DNA from: Wolbachia endosymbiont (group B) of Parapoynx stratiotata
GTDB taxonomy: Bacteria > Pseudomonadota > Alphaproteobacteria > Rickettsiales > Anaplasmataceae
Length of the DNA stretch: 64,000 bases
Assembly: GCF_947250635.1 (NCBI RefSeq)
Contig: NZ_OX366335.1
Span: 1,178,001 to 1,242,000 of the forward strand
Direction: 5' to 3'
Positions 47,151 through 55,670 of the stretch are shown here, piece after piece. Positions within the stretch are counted from its first letter, which is position 1. The number at the start of each line of letters is the position of its first letter. A model generated the notes under the pieces. The model was not told where the DNA came from. It was given only the letters and a program-made list of their open reading frames with translations, and searched no databases. A program made the position numbers and the translations under genes.

Positions 47151-47975
47151 TTAACCTTTCAATTTTTTTATATACTTATCACTAGATTTATTTTTTTTCC
47201 TAGTTTTCTTTCCTTTTGTTGCAACACCCCAAGGAGTAACAGGATGACGACCGCCAGAAGTTTTTCCCTCTCCACCTCCATGAGGGTGATCAATCGGATT
47301 CATTGCAACTCCACGCACAGCAGGTCTAATTCCAAGCCACCTACTTCTCCCAGCCTTACCCAGCTTTCTATTCTTATGATCAAGATTAGACACTACACCA
47401 ATAGTAGCTTTACAAGAAGATAAAATCAACCTAACTTGACCAGATCTAAGCCGCAATAAAACATATTGACCATCACGACCAACAATTTGCGCACAACAAC
47501 CCGCAGCTCTAGCAATTACAGCACCACCACCTGGCTTCAATTCAACGTTATGAACAAAAGAACCAACAGGTATATATTTCAACAACAAACAATTACCTGG
47601 CAGAATATCAGCATCATCTCCAGCTGTCACAACATCACCAGGCTTCATACCTTGAGGAGCTAATATATAAGATTTAATATCATCTTCCTTATATGATATT
47701 AATGCTAAAAACCCACTTCTATTTGGATCATACTCTATTTTCTCAACTATACCTTGATCACTTCTGTTACGTTTAAAATCTATAACTCTATACTTCTTCT
47801 TGTGACCACCACCCCTGTGACGAGTTGTAATTCTACCATGATTATTTCTTCCACCACTGGATTTCTTACCAAATACAAGAGACTTCTCCGGCTTATCTTT
47901 TGATAAACCAATTTTACTTATTAATATAGTCCCACGAGAAGACGGAGTAACAGGATTAAAAAATTTCATACCCAT
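47151..47975 (-). CDS. rplB: 50S ribosomal protein L2
   Basis: Needed for subunit joining and peptidyl transfer. [40 protein letters not shown] and [29 protein letters not shown] (with the functionally important His) identify it. 274 residues. Confidence 0.98.
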   Translation of the reverse strand: MGMKFFNPVTPSSRGTILISKIGLSKDKPEKSLVFGKKSSGGRNNHGRITTRHRGGGHKKKYRVIDFKRNRSDQGIVEKIEYDPNRSGFLALISYKEDDIKSYILAPQGMKPGDVVTAGDDADILPGNCLLLKYIPVGSFVHNVELKPGGGAVIARAAGCCAQIVGRDGQYVLLRLRSGQVRLILSSCKATIGVVSNLDHKNRKLGKAGRSRWLGIRPAVRGVAMNPIDHPHGGGEGKTSGGRHPVTPWGVATKGKKTRKKNKSSDKYIKKLKG

Positions 47976-47976
47976 A

Positions 47977-48264
47977 TTAAACGCTCATTATATCTAATTT
48001 TTGACCATCTATCAAAGAAAAATAAACCTTTTTTCTCTGTTTTTTACAACCAATCACACCCCTGAAACGTCTACATTTAGGTTTAACTCTAATAACATTT
48101 ATAGAAGAAGTTCTGACATTAAATAAAGACTCTATTGCCGATTTTATTTGACGCTTATTTACATTTACAAAAACATACAAAGAGTATTTATTAAACTTCT
48201 CTCTTAAAAGAGAAGCCTTTTCTGTGATTACAGGAGATTTTATTATATTATTATATTTAATCAT
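47977..48264 (-). CDS. rplW: 50S ribosomal protein L23
   Basis: Tunnel-exit protein that docks trigger factor and [43 protein letters not shown] and the closing [16 protein letters not shown] fit the family. 95 residues; overlaps the rplD end by 4 bp. Confidence 0.96.
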   Translation of the reverse strand: MIKYNNIIKSPVITEKASLLREKFNKYSLYVFVNVNKRQIKSAIESLFNVRTSSINVIRVKPKCRRFRGVIGCKKQRKKVYFSLIDGQKLDIMSV

Positions 48265-48875
48265 AACAATCTACCTTCAAGATGCTTTAAAGTGTCTTTT
48301 GTTAACATCACGCATTCATGATTCAATATATCAAAAACATTTAACCCAATAGGTTTGATTAAATCTACATAATGCAAATTTTTAGCAGCACGTAACAAAT
48401 CATCTCCATAATCACCAACTATTAAAAAAGAAGAAAATTTAAAATTTTTAATATATTCACACATTTTAGATGTTTTCTTCACATCAACATTTAAACTATC
48501 AAGAACAATAACTTGATTATTTAAATATTTTAGAGATAAAGCAATTTTCAAACCAAATTTACGTAGTTTTTTATTAAGAGAATAAGCATGACTCCTCACA
48601 ACAGGACCAAAAATAATTCCACCACCTCTAAACTGAGGAGATCGCAAGCTCCCCTGTCTAGCCCTACCGGTACGTTTTTGACCATACGGCTTAGCTGTTG
48701 TACCAGAAACATTACTGATACCCTTTGTTTTATGAGCACCAACTCTTCTCTTTGCTAATTGCCATCTCACTATATCATGCAAAATACTCAATTTTTGCTT
48801 GGCAGAAAATATCAAGGGATTAAGCTCAACACTACCTACATTATTATTAGATAGATCAACTAATTCACATTCCAT
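48261..48875 (-). CDS. rplD: 50S ribosomal protein L4
   Basis: Its loop reaches the exit tunnel; in some bacteria it also regulates the S10 operon. QLAKRRVGAHKTKGISNVSG and KPYGQKRTGRARQGSLRSPQ FRGGGIIFGP are the tunnel loop. 204 residues. Confidence 0.97.
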   Translation of the reverse strand: MECELVDLSNNNVGSVELNPLIFSAKQKLSILHDIVRWQLAKRRVGAHKTKGISNVSGTTAKPYGQKRTGRARQGSLRSPQFRGGGIIFGPVVRSHAYSLNKKLRKFGLKIALSLKYLNNQVIVLDSLNVDVKKTSKMCEYIKNFKFSSFLIVGDYGDDLLRAAKNLHYVDLIKPIGLNVFDILNHECVMLTKDTLKHLEGRLL

Positions 48876-48877
48876 AA

Positions 48878-49600
48878 CTAACTCACCAAATTATTAGCAT
48901 CATCACTCATATTCAACAGCAGACCTGCTGGAAAAGGAACATCTTTATGTAAAGGCTTTTTAACTGCATCTCTCACAAAAACATAAGAGTTTTTAAACCC
49001 AGGAACATTATTACCCTTTACAGCAATTATGCTATTTTCATAATCAATGGATAATATTTTCATATTCTGTACAGTTACTCTGCTATTACCTAAATGACCA
49101 GCCATTTTCTTCCCCTTGAATACTCTACCAGGATCTTGACATTGACCAGTAGAACCTTGTGATCTATGAGCAATAGAAACGCCATGAGATGCCCTAAGCC
49201 CACTGAAGTTATGCCGCTTCATCACACCAGCAAACCCTTTACCTAAAGAATAACCCGTAATGTCAAGATATTGACCAACTACAAAATGATTAACCCCCAC
49301 CTTTTTACCACATTCTATTCCGAATAGATCAGTTAATCTACTTTCGTATAATTTACATTTACTATTTATACCCTTTTTCTTTAAATATTCCAACTGAGGT
49401 TTTGCTATTTTTTTTAAATCCCCCGTGCCTAAAATGACTGAATTGTAGCCACATTCATCTTGTCCTTTTATATCGATAATATAAGTTTCGCTGAGATGCA
49501 ATAAGGTTACAGCCATGCGACTATTATCAGAATATATAGCAGTATGACCAATATTCGTCATTAACAAACCAAGTCTCCTCAGCAAATTTATTCTCTTCAT
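48878..49600 (-). CDS. rplC: 50S ribosomal protein L3
   Basis: Starts 50S assembly. LGLLMTNIGHTAIYSDNSRM at the N-terminus, GKGFAGVMKRHNFSGLRASH GVSIAHRSQGSTGQCQDPGR VFKGKKMAGHLG in the middle. 240 residues. Confidence 0.97.
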   Translation of the reverse strand: MKRINLLRRLGLLMTNIGHTAIYSDNSRMAVTLLHLSETYIIDIKGQDECGYNSVILGTGDLKKIAKPQLEYLKKKGINSKCKLYESRLTDLFGIECGKKVGVNHFVVGQYLDITGYSLGKGFAGVMKRHNFSGLRASHGVSIAHRSQGSTGQCQDPGRVFKGKKMAGHLGNSRVTVQNMKILSIDYENSIIAVKGNNVPGFKNSYVFVRDAVKKPLHKDVPFPAGLLLNMSDDANNLVS

Positions 49601-49609
49601 TTCCCGCTC

Positions 49610-49948
49610 CTAAACCTTCACTTTCTTGACTTTTAAATCCACTTCTACACCAGCAGAAAAAGACAAACCTGTAAGCACCTGCATCATAGTAGGAGTAAGA
49701 TCATGCAAGACAATTAAACGCTTAGAAATTCTCATTTCAAACTGTTCACGAGATTTTTTATCAACGTGAGGAGATCTATTAACAATAAATTTAGAATCTT
49801 TTCTTGGCAACGCAATCGGACCAGATAAATCTGCATTAAACTGCTTTAATTGATCAATAAACTCGCGAATACACTTTTCCAGCAAGGAACAATCGAAAGC
49901 TTTGATTTTAATATATATATCTTGCTTCATCTTAGTTATTATACTCAT
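49610..49948 (-). CDS. rpsJ: 30S ribosomal protein S10
   Basis: 30S head protein that also binds NusB in antitermination. [20 protein letters not shown] and [30 protein letters not shown] identify it. The start may be ATG 49948, which overlaps the tuf stop as ATGA, or ATG 49930 (MKQDIYIK), which gives the usual length of about 106 residues. First gene of the S10 cluster. Confidence 0.96.
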   Translation of the reverse strand: MSIITKMKQDIYIKIKAFDCSLLEKCIREFIDQLKQFNADLSGPIALPRKDSKFIVNRSPHVDKKSREQFEMRISKRLIVLHDLTPTMMQVLTGLSFSAGVEVDLKVKKVKV

Positions 49949-51117
49949 TCTAAAATTTCCGAAACAACGCCAGAACCAACAGTTCTACCACCTTCTCTTA
50001 TCGCAAAACGTAATCCTTTATCCATTGCTATTGGTACTTTCAACTCCACTTCTATACTTACATTGTCCCCTGGCATTACCATCTCCTTTCCATCTAGCAA
50101 TTTTATGCTCCCAGTTACATCCGTTGTCCTTAAATAAAACTGTGGCTGATAATTTCCAAAAAATGGTGTATGCCTTCCTCCTTCTTCTTTCTTCAATATA
50201 TACACCTCCGCATTAAATTTCTTATGCGGGGTTATTGTCCCTGGTTTTGCCAATACTTGCCCTCTCTCCACTTCTTCTCTCTTTGTTCCTCTTAGTAGTA
50301 TTCCTACATTGAGTCCTGCACTTCCCTTATCTAGCAACTTCTTAAACATCTCAACACCAGTACATATCGTCTTTTGCGTCGCTTTCAGACCTATTATCTC
50401 TATCTCATCCCCTGTCTTTATCTCCCCCTTCTCTATTCTTCCTGTTACTACCGTTCCTCGGCCCGATATTGAAAATACATCTTCTATTGGCAATAAAAAC
50501 GGCAAATCTATAGGCCTTTCAGGTGCTACCACATACTCATCTAACTTCTCCATCAATTTATCTATTGATTTCTTTCCATACTCACTACTATCATCCTCTA
50601 ATGCTTTTAACGCAGACCCAACTATCACAGGCACTTCATCACCTGGAAATTTATACTTACTCAGCAACTCTCTCACTTCCATTTCCACCAAATCTATCAT
50701 ATCAGCATCAGCAACATCAGCTTTATTTATATATACCACGATATATCCAACACCCACCTGTTTTGCCAGCAATATATGCTCTCTCGTTTGTGGCATCGGC
50801 CCATCAACCCCTGAGACTACCAATATCGCTGCATCCATCTGTGCTGCACCTACTATCATATTCTTTACATAATCAGCATGTCCAGGGCAATCAACGTGTG
50901 CATAGTGTCTCTTTTCTGTTTGATATTCAACATGCGCTGTTGCTATTGTTATACCTCTCTTTCTTTCTTCTGGCGCTTTATCTATTTGATCATATGCTAC
51001 AAAATTACCATAATGCTTTGTTATCGCCGCTGTTAACGTTGTCTTCCCATGATCCACATGTCCTATCGTTCCCACGTTTACATGCGGCTTTCCAAATGCT
51101 TCTACTATCGCTGTCAT
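49945..51117 (-). CDS. tuf: Elongation factor Tu
   Basis: Delivers aminoacyl-tRNA to the ribosome. The G motifs [39 protein letters not shown] and NKAD are clear, as is the C-domain GMFKKLLD-like block and [20 protein letters not shown]. 390 residues, full length. It heads the S10 cluster and overlaps rpsJ by 4 bp. The base use of its GTPase and middle domains is noticeably richer in C and T on the plus strand than in the ribosomal genes nearby, perhaps codon selection for high expression. Whether a second tuf exists lies outside the window. Confidence 0.98.
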   Translation of the reverse strand: MTAIVEAFGKPHVNVGTIGHVDHGKTTLTAAITKHYGNFVAYDQIDKAPEERKRGITIATAHVEYQTEKRHYAHVDCPGHADYVKNMIVGAAQMDAAILVVSGVDGPMPQTREHILLAKQVGVGYIVVYINKADVADADMIDLVEMEVRELLSKYKFPGDEVPVIVGSALKALEDDSSEYGKKSIDKLMEKLDEYVVAPERPIDLPFLLPIEDVFSISGRGTVVTGRIEKGEIKTGDEIEIIGLKATQKTICTGVEMFKKLLDKGSAGLNVGILLRGTKREEVERGQVLAKPGTITPHKKFNAEVYILKKEEGGRHTPFFGNYQPQFYLRTTDVTGSIKLLDGKEMVMPGDNVSIEVELKVPIAMDKGLRFAIREGGRTVGSGVVSEILE

Positions 51118-51194
51118 AATTTTAACTCTTCTACCTAAAATACAAATACATCAATAAATAATATGTTGATTTTATATAAATACAACAAAAAAAG

Positions 51195-51265
51195 AGCGGG
51201 TAGTGGGAATCGAACCCACGTCACTAGCTTGGAAGGCTAGAGCTCTACCATTGAGCTATACCCGC
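51195..51265 (-). tRNA. tRNA-Gly (TCC)
   Basis: The cloverleaf is complete in 71 nt: acceptor GCGGGTA pairing with TACCCGC, D-arm TAGCTCAATGGTAGAGC, anticodon arm CTAGC-CTTCCAA-GCTAG with anticodon TCC, and T-arm GTGGGTTCGATTCCCAC. The 3' CCA is not encoded. Confidence 0.97.
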
Positions 51266-51269
51266 ACAA

Positions 51270-51351
51270 TGGAGGAGGTAGGATTCGAACCTACGTACGC
51301 AATGCGGACAGATTTACAGTCTGTTACCTTTAACCACTCGGTCACTCCTCC
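51270..51351 (-). tRNA. tRNA-Tyr (GTA)
   Basis: An 82-nt tRNA with a long variable arm, as in bacterial tRNA-Tyr. Acceptor GGAGGAG with CTCCTCC, anticodon arm CAGA-CTGTAAA-TCTG with anticodon GTA, T-arm GTAGGTTCGAATCCTAC. It lies four bases upstream of tRNA-Gly, and both precede tuf on the same strand, so tRNA-Tyr, tRNA-Gly and tuf may share one transcript. Confidence 0.97.
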
Positions 51352-51460
51352 ACAAAAATCTGTTAAGAGAACACTACCTTAACTTAAGTTTTATTATTCC
51401 TAATATTAAACATCCAAATCCAAAAGATCAAGTAATAAAAGCTAATCTAACTGATTTCAG

Positions 51461-52549
51461 TTAGATTTTACTTTTATATAACAAAATATTGTCAATAAAA
51501 CGCCCAAATAAGTAATGTGAATCATGTGTACCTGGCGCTTCTTCTGGATGATATTGAGTAGAAAAGACTGGGTAATCCTTCATCATTATCCCCTCTACAC
51601 TATTATCAAATAGAGAAATATGAGTAACTTCAACGTTACTTGGAAGAGAAGCTGAATCAACAACAAAACCATGATTTTGGCTAGTTATCTCAACTTTTTT
51701 ACTCTCCAGATCATAAACTGGATGATTACTCCCTCGATGACCAATATCCATCTTGACAGTCTTTGCTCCCAAAGTAACTGCAAGTAATTGATGGCCCAGG
51801 CATATGCCAAAAACTGGTATTTTAGATTTCACAATAATTTCTATTTCTGAAATTACACTCTCTCCTATCTCTTGTGGATCACCAGGGCCATTTGAAAGCA
51901 CTATACCATCTGGATTCATGCTTAATATTTTGTGAGCAAAACCTGTATCTGGTTTGACTAATTCAACCGTACAATCAAGTTCTACTAAGCGTGAGATTAT
52001 ACTATTTTTTATACCGAAATCAACAATTACAATCCTATATTTTGCATTAAGAGCGCTTTGAAAGTTATTACTTAAACTGACTTTCTTAGTTATTTCTATT
52101 CCATTTACAGATTTGTATTTCTTCAATTCATCTAATATATGTGCCTCACTTGACGGACATATCATTCCATTTTGAGATCCATGTTTTCTCAAATATCTCG
52201 TCAAAGCTCTAGTATCAATTCCCGATATCCCAACTACATTATTTTTCTCCAACCAATCATTTAAACTAATATATGAAGAAGAGTGAGACATAGGAGAAAG
52301 TTCACGCATAACCACACCACTTGCAAAAACTTTTTCTCCTTCATTATCTTTGTGATTTATTCCAACATTACCAATATGAGGAAAAGTGAACGCTATTATT
52401 TGATCAGCAAAAGAAGGATCTGTTATAGTATGCTGATAACCTGTCATACCAGTGGTAAAACAAACTTCACCTATACATTTGCCTCTTTTACCTACCGATT
52501 TTCCCAAAAAGCACTTGCCATCTTGTAAAACTAAAGCTGCATCCTGCAT
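51461..52549 (-). CDS. carA: Carbamoyl-phosphate synthase small subunit
   Basis: The glutamine amidotransferase part of carbamoyl-phosphate synthase, feeding pyrimidine synthesis. The N-domain has GEVCFTTGMTGYQHTITDPS FADQI, and the class I amidotransferase domain has LSNGPGDPQEIGE, the nucleophile in FGICLGHQLLAVTLG and the His-Glu pair in STQYHPEEAPGTHDS. 362 residues, normal. carB is not in the window. Confidence 0.96.
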   Translation of the reverse strand: MQDAALVLQDGKCFLGKSVGKRGKCIGEVCFTTGMTGYQHTITDPSFADQIIAFTFPHIGNVGINHKDNEGEKVFASGVVMRELSPMSHSSSYISLNDWLEKNNVVGISGIDTRALTRYLRKHGSQNGMICPSSEAHILDELKKYKSVNGIEITKKVSLSNNFQSALNAKYRIVIVDFGIKNSIISRLVELDCTVELVKPDTGFAHKILSMNPDGIVLSNGPGDPQEIGESVISEIEIIVKSKIPVFGICLGHQLLAVTLGAKTVKMDIGHRGSNHPVYDLESKKVEITSQNHGFVVDSASLPSNVEVTHISLFDNSVEGIMMKDYPVFSTQYHPEEAPGTHDSHYLFGRFIDNILLYKSKI

Positions 52550-52751
52550 TTAATTCTCTCAACTCATTTAAAATATTATATAAGAATTTTAAATTACAAG
52601 TAAGCAAATACTAAACTTCCCTTTAAGTTTATATAAAATTCAAAATTATAAGTAGCTTTCTTTTTTTATTATTTAGCAAAATTATAGCAAACTTAACTTG
52701 TGTGAATAGGCAATAGTCATTACATTCATACTTCACGTTATGTAAATTCAC

Positions 52752-53468
52752 ATGGATAGAAAAACTTGTCTCATTACAGGAGCATCATCTGGCATTGGAG
52801 AAAGTCTAGCACGGTTGCTCATTAAAGATGGATGGTTTGTGGTTGGCATTGCAAGGCGCACTGAAAAACTGGAAAAATTAAAAGAAGAATTAGGTAGTAA
52901 TTTTTTACCTATAACATGTGATGTAAGCAAAAGTGAAAATATTAAAAACTCGTCTGATTTTTTAAAAAAGCAAAATATTATACCAAATCTCTTTTTTCTT
53001 AATGCAGGATGTGGCGAAATAGAAGATAAGTTTCATACCAACATTCATAGAAAAACATTTGAAACCAATTATTTTGGCGTTATCAACTGGATTGAAGAAT
53101 GGATTCATCATAATTCCTTGGCAACTTTTGCGGTTATATCTTCTCTTGTTGCTATGCATGCAACACCACATGCTTCTGCATACTGTGCCAGCAAAGCAGC
53201 ACTAAAAAGTTGTTTTCAATCACTAAAAATCCAATATGCTAACAGTAGCACAAAGTTTATCACCATAATGCCAGGGCCAGTAAAAACAGATATGTTTAAG
53301 TCTAATAAACCACTTCCCTTCATATGGGAGCCAGAAAAAGCTGCAGCATATATTTTAAAAAGTATATTTAAAGGAAAGAAAGTTATAGCGTTTCCAATTT
53401 TCTGGCGGTTATTTTTTAATATTTTACAAATTCTTCCCACTAAAATGACTGCAAGAATCTTACGATAA
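52752..53468 (+). CDS. Short-chain dehydrogenase/reductase
   Basis: A 238-residue SDR with TGASSGIGESLARLLIKDGW (NAD(P) loop), FFLNAGCGE, ISSLVA and the catalytic YCASKAA. The C-terminus (LRQILPTKMTARILR type, with WRLFFNILQIL) has a hydrophobic stretch seen in membrane-associated SDRs of the YdfG/DltE type. The substrate cannot be told. It stands alone between carA (divergent) and a small membrane protein gene. Confidence 0.88.
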   Translation: MDRKTCLITGASSGIGESLARLLIKDGWFVVGIARRTEKLEKLKEELGSNFLPITCDVSKSENIKNSSDFLKKQNIIPNLFFLNAGCGEIEDKFHTNIHRKTFETNYFGVINWIEEWIHHNSLATFAVISSLVAMHATPHASAYCASKAALKSCFQSLKIQYANSSTKFITIMPGPVKTDMFKSNKPLPFIWEPEKAAAYILKSIFKGKKVIAFPIFWRLFFNILQILPTKMTARILR

Positions 53469-53600
53469 TCACCAAATCTACCATCTTGTAAAGCTAAAGC
53501 TCTTCAAAACTCAATCGCAAGCTTCTCCACACAAAAACATCTTGACTATCGCATGTTTCATATTATATGAATAAACTGTTAATGAAAGTGGAGGGTTGCA

Positions 53601-54068
53601 ATGCCTAATAATACAGATCAGTCTAAAAAAATAAATGAGAAATGGTTATTTATAGGAGGTGCTTCACTGTTTCTTGTAATAATGCTACCATCAATTTTTC
53701 TCTTAGCAAAAATAGCTATGATGTTTGTTATAATCTCAACTACAGCAATAGCAATAAAAATTGCCTCAAAAGCAATATCAAACGTTTTAGAGGATAAAGA
53801 GAATCAATCAACACAAAATAAAATTATAAACCTAGCTATTGGAGCAGTGTCCATACTTGCAGGTGGGATATCATTACTTATTACAGCAAAAGTTGGTTTC
53901 ATCGCAATATGTTCAACTATAGCTATTTTAGCTCTGTATGAATATATTAAAGATGAAAAAATAGGTAAGGATATAAATGATAAATTCGATGAAATAGCTA
54001 ATAATACAACTGAGTTTTGCGTCAACAGCATTGAAAAACTTATTCCATCACAAAGTTGTGAAGTGTAA
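53601..54068 (+). CDS. Hypothetical small membrane protein
   Basis: 155 residues of unknown function. Hydrophobic segments lie at about 15-35 (LFIGGASLFLVIMLPSIFLL), 36-55 (KIAMMFVIISTTAIAIKIAS), 77-97 (LAIGAVSILAGGISLLITAK) and 98-112, so three or four passes; the ends are charged. The start at 53601 follows GGAGGGTTGCA. The C-terminal 45 residues are acidic and probably cytoplasmic or exposed. No recognised family. Confidence 0.7.
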   Translation: MPNNTDQSKKINEKWLFIGGASLFLVIMLPSIFLLAKIAMMFVIISTTAIAIKIASKAISNVLEDKENQSTQNKIINLAIGAVSILAGGISLLITAKVGFIAICSTIAILALYEYIKDEKIGKDINDKFDEIANNTTEFCVNSIEKLIPSQSCEV

Positions 54069-54084
54069 TCTTTTGTTTATAAAT

Positions 54085-54300
54085 TTTTAGATGCATGGCT
54101 AACCAGTGCTTCTTCTCTTGTCATCCCAGTGCTTGACACTGGGATCCATCATCACTAGAAGCATTGCATTTTAACATTACTTTTATAGTCATAAATTTAA
54201 CTAGATTCCAGTGTCAAGCACTGGAATGACATTGTTTATTATATGCCGTATTGCAATATTCGTACAGCTGTGTACGTAAAACTGGAATGACACGTTCGTA
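54085..54300. repeat. Dispersed palindromic repeats, two hairpins
   Basis: A perfect 9-bp stem hairpin (54123-54131 with 54137-54145, ATCCCAGTG/CACTGGGAT) and a perfect 8-bp one (54206-54213 with 54219-54226, TTCCAGTG/CACTGGAA) are followed by a GGAATGACAT block and the tail CAATATTCGTACAGCTGTG. The first has the same stem as the hairpin inserted in the M23 peptidase gene. It ends just upstream of the module B promoter. Confidence 0.75.
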
Positions 54301-54320
54301 AAATTACGATAAAAAATTAC

Positions 54321-54349
54321 TTGACAAACTCTAATAGTTTTGTTATCAT
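54321..54349 (+). promoter_or_regulatory. Strong sigma-70-type promoter for module B
   Basis: TTGACA at 54321-54326 and TATCAT at 54344-54349 are separated by 17 nt, nearly the consensus. This is the clearest promoter I see in the window. The expected start is near 54356. No protein gene of ordinary size follows on this strand. Confidence 0.75.
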
Positions 54350-54355
54350 GCACAG

Positions 54356-54582
54356 TGAAGGTGTTCTAGAGCTCGGAATCTATCTTCGTCTGCAGACTTT
54401 TCAATTCAATTAATCTATAATCTTCAGTTAAAATATATTTTAGCTATACTTCGGTCGTAGCTGTATACATTTTTCTCAATCTTTTTTATTAGTGGAGGAC
54501 TATCATGTTTAAAACACTGAATTACGCATATCATTGACCTACATGTCTTTAAAGGACAGATGGTACCTATGTCCTTTTTATA
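54356..54582 (+). ncRNA. Putative orphan small RNA with short ORF (module B)
   Basis: From promoter to terminator the transcript would be about 225 nt. It contains the 30-nt core shared with module A (54368-54397), an AATCTTTTTTAT block (54479-54490), GGAGG at 54494-54498 and ATG at 54505 opening the 10-codon ORF MFKTLNYAYH, which stops at 54537. Right after it TGTCTTT and AAAGGACA can pair (54545-54558), but AAAGGACA can instead pair with TGTCCTTT in the terminator. That layout resembles a leader-peptide attenuator, yet nothing downstream is left to regulate; tal is on the other strand. It may act as an RNA in trans or encode a micropeptide. Function unknown. Confidence 0.55.
54551..54582 (+). 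terminator. Rho-independent terminator of module B
   Basis: AAAGGACA (54551-54558) pairs with TGTCCTTT (54570-54577) over an 11-nt loop, followed by a T-run. The loop itself has GGTACC. On the opposite strand the hairpin could also help end tal transcription. Confidence 0.7.
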
Positions 54583-54621
54583 TAAATTATTGTGTTTTTA
54601 TGTCTTTTTTAGCAATGTCAT

Positions 54622-55266
54622 TTATTGTTTTACGCCCCAGTCTTTTTCAAATATTGCGAGCCCTTGATCAGTAAGTGGATGATTAATTAACTGTCTAAGT
54701 ATTTTTGCTGGCACAGTAATTGAATGAGCACCAAGCCGTGCAGCTTCTATTACATGTGCTGGACTTCTTACTGATGCAACAAGAACTTTTGTCTTAAAAT
54801 TATAATTAGAATATATAGTGCATATATCTTCTATTAGCGATAAGCCATCATAGCTTATATCATCAAGGCGACCAACAAAGGGAGAAATAAAACAAGCACC
54901 GGCCTTAGCGGCAAACAGTGCTTGTCCAGGAGAAAAACATAATGTGATATTAGCAGGTATTTTATGTTCTGTCCACAACTTTTTACAAGAAATTAATCCT
55001 TCATGTGTAAGGGGTAACTTTACTACGATATTACTAGCGATTTTCGCTAACTTAAGGCCTTCCTTAACCATATCTTCATGGCTATCTGCAACAACTTCAA
55101 CACTAACAGGTCCTTTTATAATAGAACATATTTCGCTTACTAAATCTTCGTACTTATCTTTATGTCCAGATTTTGCTATTAAAGAAGGATTTGTTGTTAT
55201 ACCATCAATGAACTCTTTTAGCTCCTTAATTTCATTCAAATCAACACTATCAAGAAAAATTTCCAT
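54622..55266 (-). CDS. tal: Transaldolase, small (FSA/TalC) type
   Basis: A 214-residue class I aldolase of the pentose phosphate route or a fructose-6-phosphate aldolase; sequence alone does not separate them. MEIFLDSVDLNEIKELKEFI, DGITTNPSLIAKSG, the Schiff-base Lys in VVKLPLTHEGL, FSPGQALFAAKAGACFISPF VGRLDD and VASVRSPAHVIEAARLGAHS are all present. In an organism with little sugar use it would supply pentose and erythrose phosphates. Confidence 0.94.
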   Translation of the reverse strand: MEIFLDSVDLNEIKELKEFIDGITTNPSLIAKSGHKDKYEDLVSEICSIIKGPVSVEVVADSHEDMVKEGLKLAKIASNIVVKLPLTHEGLISCKKLWTEHKIPANITLCFSPGQALFAAKAGACFISPFVGRLDDISYDGLSLIEDICTIYSNYNFKTKVLVASVRSPAHVIEAARLGAHSITVPAKILRQLINHPLTDQGLAIFEKDWGVKQ

Positions 55267-55324
55267 ATTATTGTCCTATTAAAAACCTATTTTTACAAAA
55301 TATTGTCATCTTTGAAAAGTATTA

Positions 55325-55425
55325 AATAAAATCGGATTTTTAACTCAATTTTCAGTCCGTTAGGAAAGAAAATATTGCACTGAGAAACAGTATAGCGCTT
55401 TCCTTAATTGGTTGCATTTTATTAA
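55325..55425 (-). mobile_element. IS256 3'-end fragment
   Basis: About 100 bp matches the end of the IS256 transposase gene. On the minus strand it reads MQPIKESAILFLSAIF, then, after a shift, a LKIEL-like end and a degraded end resembling the copy at 13562-14636 (CGATTT...TATTTAATAC). The rest of the copy is gone. The surrounding 55267-55670 shows no gene; the promoter of the coiled-coil gene must lie in 55430-55660. Confidence 0.7.
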
Positions 55426-55670
55426 CAAAATTAGCATAACCAATTTCTGAAGTTTACTAGCTTTACGTTCAATAGAAATTCTTGCATAGCCTAAAACTTA
55501 GTGCTACTATTAGTATAGTAACACAAATAGGTAGTGAGAAACAATAAACAAAATGACTAAGTTCGAGTTTAACGCTCGCAATTAAATTCAACTAAAAAGG
55601 TTAATATAAAAGGAGTTAATCACTCCTAAAGTAAATATATTATCAGAACAATAGTAATAAGGGGTATATT

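Noticed and set aside
50309..51119. Plus-strand ORFs of 187 and 198 codons across tuf
   Set aside because: They are antisense to a clear EF-Tu gene and their composition reflects its codon bias.
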